A DNA stretch of 64,000 bases from an uncultured Sulfitobacter sp. (GCA_947502265.1 CANMZB010000010.1:1-64000); one strand, 5' to 3'. Numbered from the stretch's first letter, positions 9,352 to 17,912 are shown. Made by a program: numbers and translations. Notes: generated by a model from the letters alone, not told the origin.

Positions 9352-9750
9352 TCACCCTGCCTTGCGAGAAGTGCGCATCGTTACGATCATCTTTTCCAGC
9401 CATTTCAACTGGTCATGCAAATCGGTGATCGCGCCGTCCAGTTCTTCGCGCTGGCGTTCCATATCATCAAGGCGGGTGCGGGCCACATCAAAGGTTTGCT
9501 CAAGCTGGTGAAGCTGGCTGTCGCCTTTGTAATACAGATCAAGCAGCTGGCGGATTTCCTCCAGACTGAACCCAAACCGCTTTCCACGCAATATAAGCTT
9601 GAGCCGCGCGCGGTCGCGCTTGGTGAAAAGGCGCTTTTGACCGATGCGCTGCGGAAAAAGCAGCTCTTTCGCTTCGTAGAAACGCAATGTTCGCGGGGTC
9701 ACGTCAAATGCGTCGCACATCTGGCGGATCGTCATTGTGTCGCTGTTCAT
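9352..9750 (-). CDS. MerR-family regulator of the fad cluster (LiuR-like)
   Basis: This is a 132-residue regulator. Residues 6-70 are a MerR winged helix-turn-helix (MTIRQMCDAFDVTPRTLRFY, then LFPQRIGQKRLFTKRDRARL). The tail is a coiled coil of about 50 residues ending without metal-binding Cys. This cysteine-free type includes LiuR-like regulators of branched-chain and fatty acid catabolism. I chose the ATG at 9750 because GAGAG lies just before it; an ATG at 9771 is possible. It heads the acyl-CoA dehydrogenase genes and is divergent from a LuxR gene. The shared gap holds palindromes that may be its operator. It is likely autoregulated. Confidence 0.85.
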   Translation of the reverse strand: MNSDTMTIRQMCDAFDVTPRTLRFYEAKELLFPQRIGQKRLFTKRDRARLKLILRGKRFGFSLEEIRQLLDLYYKGDSQLHQLEQTFDVARTRLDDMERQREELDGAITDLHDQLKWLEKMIVTMRTSRKAG

Positions 9751-9824
9751 GAATGCTCTCGTGATTGCCATGTTACAAGCCGATTTGGGGTCTAAAAAGC
9801 GTATTACAATGCTTTCACCGGTTT

Positions 9825-9881
9825 ACGTATGGATACGTTACGTCACTTTTAAGTTGACGTAGTGTAAGTTGTAGTCAACTT
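9825..9881. promoter_or_regulatory. Candidate MerR operator palindromes between the divergent merR and luxR genes
   Basis: Three nested dyads lie in this gap. ACGTAT-GG-ATACGT is at 9825-9838. ACGTCA (9840-9845) pairs with TGACGT (9855-9860). AAGTTGAC (9851-9858) pairs with GTCAACTT (9874-9881). LiuR-type MerR regulators are known to bind ACGT-centred palindromes, so the first two are the best operator candidates for the gene starting at 9750. The region is AT-rich compared with its surroundings, as expected for a promoter. Binding is inferred only. Confidence 0.45.
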
Positions 9882-9965
9882 GTAAGGGGAGGCTTGGCGC
9901 GGCAAAAGCATTCCGAGTCTATGCAATCCGATACAACTGCCTTTGCGGAAAGAAGAAGGAAGAAA

Positions 9966-10706
9966 ATGCCTTATTCCACAAGCGCATTCATCAAGCGCTG
10001 TGCGACGGTCGAAGACGATCGCGGCCTTTGGGAAGTGGTGTGCCGCTTTTTCAGAACACGGGGTGTTCAACGTCTGGTATATTACGATGACACGCCGGGC
10101 CATGATCAGAGTGTGCGCAATGGCGTGTGCCGGTTCGGTGGCGAACCCGAAAGCATCCGGCTGTGTGATGCGCTGCTCGCGCGTCATCCCGACCTGTTGT
10201 ATGTGGCAGTAGCGCAAAGCCGCGGCCCGCTTTTTATCGAAGACATCGGCCTGCACACGAGGCTAGAGCCCGCCGAGGAAGAAACCCTGTCGCGGCTTGC
10301 GATGGCTGGCATGGCGAATACGCTTGTGATGCAGGTTTTTGGCCCGGACCTGATCGTTTCGATTGTTTGTATGGGCTTCTCCGAAGCAGAGCCGCGGCCG
10401 GATCCGGTTTGTGTGTTCGATCTTCAGTGTGCGGCACAGGCGGCGCATCTGAAAGGCATCGCATTGCGGCCCCGGTCGTTGTCGCAATCCAGCGCGCTGT
10501 CACCACGCGAGATCGAAGTGCTGCGGTGGTGCGCGCGGGGTAAGAGTACGCCTGTGATTGCCGACATTCTGGGGATCTCGCGCCATACGGTCGATACGCT
10601 GTTACGACGGGTTTTCGAAAAACTCAACGTGCATGACCGGACGGGCGCGGCGATCAAGGGGCTGCGGACCGGCGTGCTGCGTTTGCGCGGAGCTGAAATT
10701 GTGTAG
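9966..10706 (+). CDS. LuxR-family transcriptional regulator
   Basis: This is a 246-residue regulator. Residues 1-165 form a sensor domain like the autoinducer-binding type found in roseobacter LuxR proteins. Residues 175-235 are a GerE/LuxR helix-turn-helix (LSPREIEVLRWCARGKSTPV, then ISRHTVDTLLRRVFEKLNV). The start at ATG 9966 is favoured by GAAGGAAG right before it; a longer frame starts at 9894. No luxI-type synthase lies nearby, so it may be a solo regulator sensing an acyl-homoserine lactone or another ligand. It is divergent from the MerR gene and shares the promoter region. Target genes are not visible. Confidence 0.85.
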   Translation: MPYSTSAFIKRCATVEDDRGLWEVVCRFFRTRGVQRLVYYDDTPGHDQSVRNGVCRFGGEPESIRLCDALLARHPDLLYVAVAQSRGPLFIEDIGLHTRLEPAEEETLSRLAMAGMANTLVMQVFGPDLIVSIVCMGFSEAEPRPDPVCVFDLQCAAQAAHLKGIALRPRSLSQSSALSPREIEVLRWCARGKSTPVIADILGISRHTVDTLLRRVFEKLNVHDRTGAAIKGLRTGVLRLRGAEIV

Positions 10707-10786
10707 CGTAGGTGCGCCACATGTGAGCCGCCCCGAATTTACCTATTCTTGCCGCAACGCAGAATGTGAATAAAAGAGGGCGAAAA

Positions 10787-10978
10787 ATGACACAGTGTAT
10801 GGAACATCCTCTTGCAGAAAATCACAGCAAGGACAAAATTTGTACCTATCTTGAGGCTGCGTGCAAAATCGTGGAAACAGCGGCGTTCGAGTTGGCGGGA
10901 GAGCAGCCGACGGCGATGATCGAGCGTCTTTTGCAGATTGCTGTCGACATCGAAACTGCCCGCGATTCTATCGCCTGA
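10787..10978 (+). CDS. Small hypothetical protein
   Basis: The start at ATG 10787 is supported by GAGGGCG five bases before it. The 63-residue product (MTQCMEHPLAENHSKDK...) is mostly alpha-helical and acidic at the end, with no membrane segment. It follows the luxR gene on the same strand by 80 bp and converges on the second MerR gene. I do not recognise it. A short four-helix or dimeric helical protein is possible. Confidence 0.5.
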   Translation: MTQCMEHPLAENHSKDKICTYLEAACKIVETAAFELAGEQPTAMIERLLQIAVDIETARDSIA

Positions 10979-10989
10979 GTCTTTTGCGC

Positions 10990-11370
10990 TTAGGGCAGAT
11001 TGGCGAGACTCTCTTGAGTGTTATCGCGTAATCTCGTCAGTTCACTGATCGCTTCGTCAAGCTGGCGCCGCTTGTTGGCAAGCTCTTTGATCTGGCTTGT
11101 GGCCATAACCACCCATGCCCGCATCTGTGCTTCGGTGCCTTCGTTCTCGTAAATCATCAGCCACTGCCGGATGTCTTCCAAAGAGAATTCAAAAGACCGG
11201 CCGCGCATAATCAGTTCCATGCGCACCTGCTCGCGTGCACCGTAAAAACGCGAACGGCCTTCGCGTTCGGGGGATAACAACTCGATATACTCGTAATACC
11301 GCAGTGTACGTGGCGTCACGTCGAATCGTGCGCACATCTCTTTAAAGGTCAAACGGGTATCATCACTCAT
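10990..11370 (-). CDS. Second MerR-family regulator (paralog of the 9352 gene)
   Basis: This 126-residue protein has the same layout as the MerR protein at 9352-9750: RLTFKEMCARFDVTPRTLRY helix-turn-helix, a recognition wing (LLSPEREGRSRFYGAREQVR), FEFSLEDIRQWL, and a helical tail without Cys. The DNA-binding helices match nearly word for word (DVTPRTLRFYE/DVTPRTLRYYE), so the two may recognise related operators. It is divergent from the thioesterase-thioesterase-MATE operon by 138 bp and may control it or cross-talk with the fad regulator. The effector is unknown. Confidence 0.85.
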   Translation of the reverse strand: MSDDTRLTFKEMCARFDVTPRTLRYYEYIELLSPEREGRSRFYGAREQVRMELIMRGRSFEFSLEDIRQWLMIYENEGTEAQMRAWVVMATSQIKELANKRRQLDEAISELTRLRDNTQESLANLP

Positions 11371-11474
11371 GGCTTGTCCTTACATCCTCCGAGACGACAA
11401 GCTAAATCGCTTGCGGAAGATGTGCAACGGCTGCTCTTGCCCTTTGCGCGGGCTTGGGTTGTATAGGGACCAAA

Positions 11475-11489
11475 GGCCAGCCTCTGGCC
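11475..11489 (+). promoter_or_regulatory. Small hairpin in the leader of the thioesterase operon
   Basis: GGCCAG-CCT-CTGGCC forms a 6-bp stem 20 bp before the ATG at 11509. It is short and may be incidental. Confidence 0.2.
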
Positions 11490-11508
11490 GTAGACCCCGG
11501 AGCCCGAC

Positions 11509-11931
11509 ATGCCAGACATGATAGATCTTGCGCGACAGTTCATTCATGCGTTGCCGCATTCCGTCCTTCTGGGGATGGAGCCGCAGAAGATGGTGGCGGG
11601 AGAGGCCGTTATCAGCATGCCCTACAATAGCGCGCTTGTCGGTGATCCAAAAACCGGTGTGATCCATGGCGGCGCGGTGTCCTCCCTGATGGACACCTGT
11701 TGCGGTGCGGCCGTGATGAGCCATCCTGACAACAAGGGCGGCACCGCGACCATTGATTTGCGAATCGACTATATGCGGCCCGCAACGCCGGGCCAGACCA
11801 TTACCGCCCATGCAACCTGTTATCATTTCTCGCGCTCGGTGGCGTTTGTCCGCGCGGTGGCGACAGACGAGGATGGCGCGCATCCGGTTGCGACCGCCAC
11901 GGGCGCTTTCACAGTCGAGGCAAAACGATGA
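11509..11931 (+). CDS. PaaI-family hotdog thioesterase
   Basis: This 140-residue single hotdog domain has the PaaI signature VIHGGAVSSLMDTCCGAAV, with the active-site Asp in the central helix, and a later strand motif ATIDLRIDYMRPATPGQ. Such enzymes hydrolyse acyl- or aryl-CoA thioesters in the cytoplasm. It overlaps the next thioesterase gene by ATGA and starts a three-gene operon with a MATE exporter. The pairing of two thioesterases suggests related acyl-CoA substrates or a heteromeric enzyme. It faces a MerR regulator of the fatty-acid type across a 138-bp gap. The exact substrate cannot be read from sequence. Confidence 0.87.
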   Translation: MPDMIDLARQFIHALPHSVLLGMEPQKMVAGEAVISMPYNSALVGDPKTGVIHGGAVSSLMDTCCGAAVMSHPDNKGGTATIDLRIDYMRPATPGQTITAHATCYHFSRSVAFVRAVATDEDGAHPVATATGAFTVEAKR

Positions 11932-12449
11932 GCAGGCGTCCTCAACCCGAATCCGTCCAGGTCGTCAAGCAACGCCGTGATGCGGCGCTCACCGCTTTGG
12001 TAGAGGCCGTCCCCTACATCCGCTTTTTGGGTATCCGGTTCGAGCGGCGCGGCGACGAGCTGACCGGGGTTTTGCCGTTTCGTCGGGAATTGATCGGCAA
12101 CCCCCTGTTGCCTGCGCTTCATGGCGGCGTGACGGCTGCGTTTCTTGAGGTGACGGCGGTGATAACGCTGAACTGGTCGTATATCTGGGACGATCTGGAA
12201 TCCGGCAAGCTGGATCTGGAAGGGACAGTGCCCGAGGATTTGCCAAGCCTGCCCAAGACGGTCGGCATTACCGTCGATTATCTGCGCACGGGTCTGCCGC
12301 GCGATGCTTATGCGCGCGCGCGGATCACCCGCGCCGGACGCCGTTACGCCAGCGTGCAGGTGGAGGGGTGGCAGGACAATCATGCACGGCTTTATGCGCA
12401 GGCCACCGGTCATTTTCTAATGCCACCGCAGCGTGATCAGGACGCGTGA
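11928..12449 (+). CDS. Second PaaI-family thioesterase
   Basis: This 173-residue hotdog protein carries LLPALHGGVTAAFLEVTAVI, the HGG-plus-helix active-site motif with Glu in the place of the usual Asp. It has an N-terminal extension of about 30 residues (MSRRPQPESVQVVKQRRDAA) and an internal insert (about residues 88-106). It is a diverged partner of the preceding gene, overlapping it by four bases and overlapping the MATE gene by the GTGA pattern. Translational coupling of all three is likely. It may form mixed dimers with the first thioesterase, which is inference. Confidence 0.83.
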   Translation: MSRRPQPESVQVVKQRRDAALTALVEAVPYIRFLGIRFERRGDELTGVLPFRRELIGNPLLPALHGGVTAAFLEVTAVITLNWSYIWDDLESGKLDLEGTVPEDLPSLPKTVGITVDYLRTGLPRDAYARARITRAGRRYASVQVEGWQDNHARLYAQATGHFLMPPQRDQDA

Positions 12450-13768
12450 AGAAAGCTGCGTCCGTGCCTTTGACGCATGCGCGCGTCCTGCGCATTGCCA
12501 TCCCTGTTGTTTTGTCAAACGCGACCGTGCCGATTCTTGGTGCTGTCGATACCGGCGTTGTAGGGCAGATGGGGCTGGCCGCGCCCATCGGGGCGGTGGG
12601 GATCGGCGCTGTTGTTTTGTCGGCGTTCTACTGGATGTTCGGCTTTTTGCGGATGGGCACCGTGGGTCTGACGGCACAGGCCGAGGGGCGTGGCGATCAG
12701 GCCGAGGTCGCGGCCATGCTGAGCCGTGCCTTGATGATCGGACTTGGCGCGGGCGTGGCGATCATCGCCTTGCAGGGGCTCTTGTTTTGGGCCGCGTTTG
12801 CGGTGTCACCGGCAAGTGCCGAGGTGGAGGGGCTGGCGCGCCAGTATATGGCGCTGCGTGTGTGGTCCGCGCCTGCGGCGATTGCGCTTTATGGCATTAC
12901 CGGTTGGTTGATCGCCCAGGAACGCACACGCGCGGTGCTGGTGTTGCAGCTTTGGATGAACGGGCTGAACATCCTTCTCGATCTGTGGTTCGTTCTGGGT
13001 TTGGAGTGGGGGGTGCAGGGCGTGGCCTTTGCCACGGTTCTGGCAGAGTGGAGCGGTCTGGTACTGGGCCTGTGGTTCTGCCGCGCGGCCTTCCGGCTGC
13101 CGGCGTGGCGCGATCCGGTACAGGTGTTCGACCGCACGCGCTGGATGCGGATGATGGGGGTGAACACCGATATCCTGATCCGGTCGCTGATGCTGGAGGC
13201 GATTTTCGTCAGCTTCATGTTCTTTGGCGCGGGGCAGGGCGATGTGACGCTCGCCGCCAATCAGGTGTTGCTGCAATTTCTGATGATTGCCAGCTATGCG
13301 CTGGACGGCTTCGCCTTTTCCGCCGAGGCGCTGGTGGGGAAATCCACAGGGGCGCGCGACCCGCTGCGCTTGCGCCGCGCCGCGCTTCTGGCGTCCGGTT
13401 GGGGAATGGCTGCGGCGCTTGTGCTGGCCGTGGTATTCGCGCTTGCGGGTGGGGCGATTGTCGATGCCATGACGACGGCCGAGCCGGTGCGCGCAGCGGC
13501 ACGGGTATATCTGCCCTATCTGGTGGGCATGCCGGTGATCGCCTGCGCGGCTTTTATGCTGGACGGTATATTCGTGGGAGCCACCCGCAGCCGGGACATG
13601 CGCAATATGATGGCGGTTTCTTTCGGTATTTATGTTGTTTGCGTGGCGGTGCTGCTGCCGCAGTTGGGCAATCACGGTTTGTGGCTGGCGATGTTGATCT
13701 CGTTTGTCGTCCGGTCGATCACACTTATGCTGCGCTATCCGGCGCTCGAGCGATCTGCGGCGGAGTAG
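12446..13768 (+). CDS. MATE-family efflux transporter
   Basis: This 440-residue inner-membrane protein has about twelve hydrophobic segments in two pseudo-symmetric halves, typical of MATE (DinF-branch) exporters driven by Na+ or H+. Signatures include VLSNATVPILGAVDTGVVGQ near the N-terminus and the matching second-half motif. The start is a GTG that overlaps the upstream stop (GTGA). The upstream thioesterases suggest export of an acyl-derived or aromatic compound, but MATE proteins are broad in substrate. Two stem-loops follow the stop. Confidence 0.88.
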   Translation: MKKAASVPLTHARVLRIAIPVVLSNATVPILGAVDTGVVGQMGLAAPIGAVGIGAVVLSAFYWMFGFLRMGTVGLTAQAEGRGDQAEVAAMLSRALMIGLGAGVAIIALQGLLFWAAFAVSPASAEVEGLARQYMALRVWSAPAAIALYGITGWLIAQERTRAVLVLQLWMNGLNILLDLWFVLGLEWGVQGVAFATVLAEWSGLVLGLWFCRAAFRLPAWRDPVQVFDRTRWMRMMGVNTDILIRSLMLEAIFVSFMFFGAGQGDVTLAANQVLLQFLMIASYALDGFAFSAEALVGKSTGARDPLRLRRAALLASGWGMAAALVLAVVFALAGGAIVDAMTTAEPVRAAARVYLPYLVGMPVIACAAFMLDGIFVGATRSRDMRNMMAVSFGIYVVCVAVLLPQLGNHGLWLAMLISFVVRSITLMLRYPALERSAAE

Positions 13769-13769
13769 G

Positions 13770-13816
13770 CAATTTTTCGTCCGAAAAATTGGGCAGAGAG
13801 TTTCGCAAGAAACTCT
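13770..13816. terminator. Two back-to-back stem-loops
   Basis: CAATTTTTCG (13770-13779) pairs with CGAAAAATTG (13782-13791). AGAGTTTC (13797-13804) pairs with GAAACTCT (13809-13816) around a GCAA tetraloop. They lie between the MATE gene and a minus-strand gene fragment and may end transcription from both sides. Confidence 0.6.
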
Positions 13817-13823
13817 GCTTCGT

Positions 13824-14039
13824 TCAGTTGCGGACGCTGCGCATCAAAAGCTCAAAGGCCGTTGCGCCGTGCAGTTCGACGAGGCGCAAGCCCGCATCAA
13901 GGCTTGCCTGCACAAGCGCGCCCAACGTATGAATAAACCAATGCGGTTGCGTGTCAGTCTGTGCACGGGTGGCGTCATAGGTGATCAAGCACGTCTCGAT
14001 ATGCGGCGCGGCTGAGCGCGGTGATGCGGGGTATGTCGC
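13824..14039 (-). pseudogene. Possible C-terminal fragment of a SAM-dependent methyltransferase
   Basis: A minus-strand frame open from the arsC stop to 13824 encodes AAPHIETCLITYDATRAQT, then PHWFIHTLGALVQASLDAGL and RLVELHG. The pattern 'H-W-x-H-x-L-G-x-x-V-x-A-x-x-x-A-G-L-R-x-x-x-L-H' is typical of the C-terminal part of class I methyltransferases of the UbiE/type-11 kind. There is no upstream methyltransferase domain and no start codon in frame. A GTG overlapping the arsC stop opens a different frame ([15 protein letters not shown]) that ends after 22 codons. It looks like a broken gene, and the assignment is tentative. Confidence 0.35.
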
Positions 14040-14387
14040 TCACAGCAAGGCTTGCACCGCTTCGGGTGGTCGCCCGATAATGCCCTTATCGCCTCGCAAA
14101 ACGATGGGGCGCTCGATCAGAATCGGATAGGCGGCAGCGGCCGCAAAAAGCTCCGCTTGCGGTGCTTCGCGACTTAGGCCCAATTCCTTGAATCGCGATT
14201 CCGAGGGGCGCAGCATGTCGATCGCGGGTAACGCAAGTGCCACTTGCGCGGCATCAAGTTCGTCGGGCGATGGCGCATCTTCAAGGTACTTCCGGACCGC
14301 GAAAGGCTGGCCCGATGCCTCCACCAGCGCAAGCGTCTGGCGTGATTTGGAGCAGCGCGGGTTGTGCCAGATTGTGATCACAGCCAA
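14040..14387 (-). CDS. arsC: Arsenate reductase (ArsC, glutaredoxin-coupled) family protein
   Basis: This 115-residue thioredoxin-like protein has the catalytic Cys at position 12 in [12 protein letters not shown] and the later Arg ([17 protein letters not shown]) of the ArsC glutaredoxin type. Such proteins reduce arsenate to arsenite with glutathione and glutaredoxin. No arsenite efflux pump or ArsR regulator is nearby, so the role may be housekeeping or even a YffB-like function. It is transcribed with pyrD, whose stop lies 10 bases inside its start region, so the two genes overlap. Confidence 0.85.
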   Translation of the reverse strand: MAVITIWHNPRCSKSRQTLALVEASGQPFAVRKYLEDAPSPDELDAAQVALALPAIDMLRPSESRFKELGLSREAPQAELFAAAAAYPILIERPIVLRGDKGIIGRPPEAVQALL

Positions 14388-15421
14388 TCCTCGCGCTTGC
14401 TGGCGACCGCTGAGGCGACTGTATCAAAGCCGTCGCGCGCCAGCAGGGCGTCGATGTCATGAACGATACGGCCCACCATCGACAACCCGCCATAGACCAG
14501 CGCCGTATATAGCTGTACCGCACAGGCGCCTGCGCAGATTTTGGCATAGGCCTGTTCGGCGCTGCTGATCCCGCCGACACCGACCAACGGCACATTCGTG
14601 AGCGAAGAAAGCCGCGCCAGAACGCGGGTGGATTTTTCGAACAGGGGCGCGCCTGACAGCCCGCCTGCTTCGGTCCGATGGGCCGAGCGCAAGCCTTCGC
14701 GTGACAGCGTTGTGTTGGTTGCGATGATCGCGGCAACACCTGCGGTTTCGGCCACTTCTGCCACATCGGCGATTTCCGCATCGCTGAGGTCGGGGGCGAT
14801 CTTTAGCAGAACGGGAGTGTTCGCGCGCACGGCCATGACCCCGTCAAGAAGCGCGGCCAGTGCCGCCTTGCCCTGCAAATCACGCAGCTTTTCGGTGTTG
14901 GGCGACGACACATTGACCGTGGCGAAATCCACATGATCGCGGGCAGCCTCCATCACACGCGCGAAATCTGCCGCGCGGTCGTTGCTGGTCTTGTTGGCAC
15001 CAAGGTTGAGGCCCACGGGGACGGTATGCGGCCTGTCTGCGAGGCGGGCACAAATTGCCTCGACCCCGTCGTTGTTAAAGCCGAAACGGTTAATTGCTGC
15101 GCGGTCTTCGGTCAGGCGGAACAGGCGCGGCTTGTCATTGCCCGGCTGGGGCAGGGGCGTTGCGGCCCCCACTTCGATAAACCCGAAACCGCTCATGCCA
15201 AGCGCCGCAACTGCGGTGGCGTTCTTGTCAAACCCGGCGGCAAGACCGACAGGATTGGGCAGGCGCATCCCCGCCAGCGTGTTGGCGAGCCGCGCACCGG
15301 TCACCGGCCCCGGTTTGGGGGTAAGCCCGGCGCGCAAGGCGCGGATGGCCAGCCCGTGCGCCGCCTCGGGATCAATCCGGCGCAAGGCGCTCAGGCCCAT
15401 CGCCTCGATCAGCGTGTTCAT
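14378..15421 (-). CDS. pyrD: Dihydroorotate dehydrogenase (quinone), class 2
   Basis: This 347-residue FMN enzyme oxidises dihydroorotate to orotate in pyrimidine synthesis and feeds electrons to the quinone pool at the inner membrane. N-terminal helices (residues 1-45) are the membrane-docking segment of class 2. [14 protein letters not shown] is the FMN loop, [15 protein letters not shown] holds the catalytic Ser, and [16 protein letters not shown] is the phosphate-binding C-terminal motif. The ATG at 15421 overlaps the DUF1330 stop by ATGA, which settles the start over an upstream one at 15580. It forms an operon DUF952-DUF1330-pyrD-arsC. Confidence 0.95.
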   Translation of the reverse strand: MNTLIEAMGLSALRRIDPEAAHGLAIRALRAGLTPKPGPVTGARLANTLAGMRLPNPVGLAAGFDKNATAVAALGMSGFGFIEVGAATPLPQPGNDKPRLFRLTEDRAAINRFGFNNDGVEAICARLADRPHTVPVGLNLGANKTSNDRAADFARVMEAARDHVDFATVNVSSPNTEKLRDLQGKAALAALLDGVMAVRANTPVLLKIAPDLSDAEIADVAEVAETAGVAAIIATNTTLSREGLRSAHRTEAGGLSGAPLFEKSTRVLARLSSLTNVPLVGVGGISSAEQAYAKICAGACAVQLYTALVYGGLSMVGRIVHDIDALLARDGFDTVASAVASKREDWL

Positions 15422-15849
15422 GCGAAGATGTCCGCAGGCGGCAGCGGACGCGTGCGGATCAGGCGCGAATTCGCCACGGCGGCTTGTCTGTGAACCACGG
15501 CCAGCTTGTATTCCGCGTCTGTCACCATCGCCAGAAACGCACCAGCGGTCGGATAATACGCGATAAACATCGCATCCCACTGCTCGGATGGGTCACCGAT
15601 CAGCGACACATCGAAACCACCGCGCCAGATGATTTCCCCGCCGACGCGTTTCAGTACCGGACCGCTGGCCGCGCCATAATTGGCATAGGCTTCGGCCCCT
15701 GTCAGGCCCTTGCCCGCCAGCGGGTGATCCTTCGGATAGACGGCATTGCCGTGAAACTGCACAAGGTTGAGCATGTTCACCGGCGTCGTGCGGTCGAGCG
15801 ATTTGAAGATGTTGAACTGTTCGCGGTCGGTATCTTGATACTGTGTCAT
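15418..15849 (-). CDS. DUF1330-like protein
   Basis: The product is 143 residues from ATG 15849. It has the [15 protein letters not shown] and TPVNMLN motifs of DUF1330, a ferredoxin-like alpha/beta barrel fold of unknown enzymatic role related to EthD/dimeric alpha-beta-barrel proteins. It overlaps both neighbours by four bases (DUF952 upstream, pyrD downstream), so the three are translationally coupled. No catalytic residue is established for the family. A role linked to pyrimidine synthesis is not implied by the operon alone. Confidence 0.78.
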   Translation of the reverse strand: MTQYQDTDREQFNIFKSLDRTTPVNMLNLVQFHGNAVYPKDHPLAGKGLTGAEAYANYGAASGPVLKRVGGEIIWRGGFDVSLIGDPSEQWDAMFIAYYPTAGAFLAMVTDAEYKLAVVHRQAAVANSRLIRTRPLPPADIFA

Positions 15850-16196
15850 TGTGCGGCCTCTTCTAAACCTGCGGGGAACTGGTGCGCTCCGTTTTTCAAC
15901 GGCAAGGGTTGCGCCCATTGCACATCGGCAAGGGTCAATGTGCGGTAGAGATGGGGGAAAAGCGCATCCCCGCGCGATACTTCCCATTCAAGCGCGTCGC
16001 CCAAGGCGTCCGTTTGTGCGGCCAGCAGAAACAGCCCGTCTTGCCCTGCAAAATGCTTGGCGGCGGTTTCTGGGGCCTGCTGTGCGGTGGAAAAGTGAAT
16101 GTAGCCGTCTGCGATATCGACGGGCGCGCCGGTGGTCTCGCCCTGATCGCGCAACGCTTGCCATTCGTCGGTGCGGAGAATTTTGAAAATAAGCAT
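15846..16196 (-). CDS. DUF952 family protein
   Basis: The 116-residue product from ATG 16196 begins MLIFKILRTDEWQAL and contains GYIHFSTAQQAPETAAKHFA, the hallmark of DUF952, a small conserved family related to glutathione S-transferase-associated proteins, of unknown function. It is the first gene of a minus-strand operon with DUF1330, pyrD and arsC. The longer reading frame up to 16406 overlaps the leader of the divergent 5'-nucleotidase and is not used. The DUF952-pyrD link recurs in roseobacters as I recall it. Confidence 0.85.
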   Translation of the reverse strand: MLIFKILRTDEWQALRDQGETTGAPVDIADGYIHFSTAQQAPETAAKHFAGQDGLFLLAAQTDALGDALEWEVSRGDALFPHLYRTLTLADVQWAQPLPLKNGAHQFPAGLEEAAQ

Positions 16197-16330
16197 GCCC
16201 TTGTGATGCATTGCGCGCGCTGGGCGGTCAAGCCTGATGCGTGGCCTGAATAGGCGCGCGCATATCGGCTTTGACAGGGTGCGATGCGCGCGCCACCATA
16301 GGCGACGTAACGTAACAGGGAGCCCGATCC

Positions 16331-17887
16331 ATGAAACGATTCCTTTTGAGCGCCGCCGTTCTGAGCCTGACGGCAGGCATGGCCAGCGCCGATTATAGCC
16401 TGACAATCCTGCACACCAACGACTTTCACGCCCGCTTCGAACCGATAAGCAAGTATGACGGCCCCTGCGGCGCGGAAGACAACACTGCCGGTGACTGCTT
16501 TGGCGGGACGGCCCGTCTGGTCACCGCGATCAAGGACGCGCAGGCGCGCAGCAACAATGCGATTCTGGTGGACGGGGGCGACCAGTTTCAGGGTACGCTG
16601 TTTTATTCTTACTATAAAGGGCAGCTTGCCGCCGAGATGATGAACAAGCTTGGCTATGACGCGATGACCGTGGGCAACCACGAATTTGATGATGGTCCCG
16701 AAGTGCTGGCATCGTTCATGGCCGCGATCAACTTTCCGATCCTGATGTCCAATGCGGATGTAAGCGCCGAGCCGCTGTTGGCGGACAAGCTGGCGAAATC
16801 CACCGTGATCGAGCGCGGCGGCGAGCAAATCGGCCTGATCGGCCTGACGCCACAGGACACGGACGAATTGGCCAGCCCCGGAGATAACGTCATCTTCACC
16901 GATCCGGTTGCGGCGGTGCAGGGCGAGGTGGATCTGTTAAGCGCGCGCGGTGTGAACAAGATTATAGTGCTCAGCCACTCGGGCTATGGCGTCGACCAGC
17001 GGGTCGCGGCAGAGACGACCGGCGTGGACGTGATCGTGGGCGGGCATACGAATACGTTGTTGTCCAACACCGACGAGCGCGCCGAGGGGCCATATCCGAC
17101 GATGGTGAACAATACCGCCATCGTGCAGGCCTATGCCTATGGAAAATATCTGGGCGAGCTGAACGTGACTTTCGATGACGAAGGCAACATTACGCAAGCC
17201 AAAGGCGATCCGCTCCTGATTGACGCGGGCGTGGCCGAGGATTCAGCAACCGTGGAGCGGATAGCCGAAATGGCCAAGCCGCTTGAGGAAATTCGCAACA
17301 AGGTGGTGGCACAAACCGATGTGATGATCGGGGGCGAACGTGATGTGTGCCGCGTCAAGGAATGCGAGATGGGCAATCTGCTTGCGGATGCGATGCTGGC
17401 GCGCGTCAAGGATCAGGGGATCGACATTGCGTTCCAGAACAGCGGCGGCATCCGCGCGTCCATCGACGCGGGCGAAGTGACGATGGGCGAGGTTTTGACC
17501 GTGCTGCCGTTCCAGAACACGCTGTCGACGTTTCAGGTGACCGGCGCGACGCTTGTCGAGGCGCTTGAGAACGGGGTGAGCGAAGTGGCCGACGGCGCGG
17601 GGCGCTTTGCGCAGGTGGCGGGGATGACCTATGCGTTTGACGCCGCGCAAGAGCCGGGCGCCCGCGTGTCGCAGGTGATGATCGGCGGCGCGCCGGTGGA
17701 GATGGAAAAGATGTACGGCGTTGTGTCCAACAACTATGTGCGCAACGGCGGCGATGGCTATGCGATGTTCAAATCTGCACAAAACGCCTATGATTTCGGT
17801 CCGGACGTGGCCGAGGTCGTAGCCGATTATCTGGTGCAGAACGCGCCTTATACGCCCTACACCGATGGCCGCATTACCGTGAAATAA
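16331..17887 (+). CDS. Secreted 5'-nucleotidase / bifunctional metallophosphatase
   Basis: This 518-residue periplasmic enzyme hydrolyses nucleoside 5'-phosphates, freeing nucleoside and phosphate. Residues 1-20 are a signal peptide ending ASA. The metallophosphatase domain has HTNDFH (28-33), GGDQFQG, VGNHEFDDG and HSGYG/VGGHTN, which bind two metals. The C-terminal 5'-nucleotidase domain has MGNLLADAML and FQNSGGIRASI. Length and order match UshA-type enzymes. It is transcribed alone, divergent from the DUF952 operon, and ends at a strong terminator. In marine bacteria such enzymes scavenge phosphorus from dissolved nucleotides. Cys at residues 44 and 55 might form a disulfide. Confidence 0.93.
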   Translation: MKRFLLSAAVLSLTAGMASADYSLTILHTNDFHARFEPISKYDGPCGAEDNTAGDCFGGTARLVTAIKDAQARSNNAILVDGGDQFQGTLFYSYYKGQLAAEMMNKLGYDAMTVGNHEFDDGPEVLASFMAAINFPILMSNADVSAEPLLADKLAKSTVIERGGEQIGLIGLTPQDTDELASPGDNVIFTDPVAAVQGEVDLLSARGVNKIIVLSHSGYGVDQRVAAETTGVDVIVGGHTNTLLSNTDERAEGPYPTMVNNTAIVQAYAYGKYLGELNVTFDDEGNITQAKGDPLLIDAGVAEDSATVERIAEMAKPLEEIRNKVVAQTDVMIGGERDVCRVKECEMGNLLADAMLARVKDQGIDIAFQNSGGIRASIDAGEVTMGEVLTVLPFQNTLSTFQVTGATLVEALENGVSEVADGAGRFAQVAGMTYAFDAAQEPGARVSQVMIGGAPVEMEKMYGVVSNNYVRNGGDGYAMFKSAQNAYDFGPDVAEVVADYLVQNAPYTPYTDGRITVK

Positions 17888-17912
17888 GCGGCGGCGCATT
17901 CGGATGCTATCA

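Noticed and set aside
12433-13932. A 499-codon plus-strand frame
   Set aside because: It is a +1 shadow of the MATE transporter, which has 12 proper membrane helices and overlaps its upstream neighbour by GTGA.
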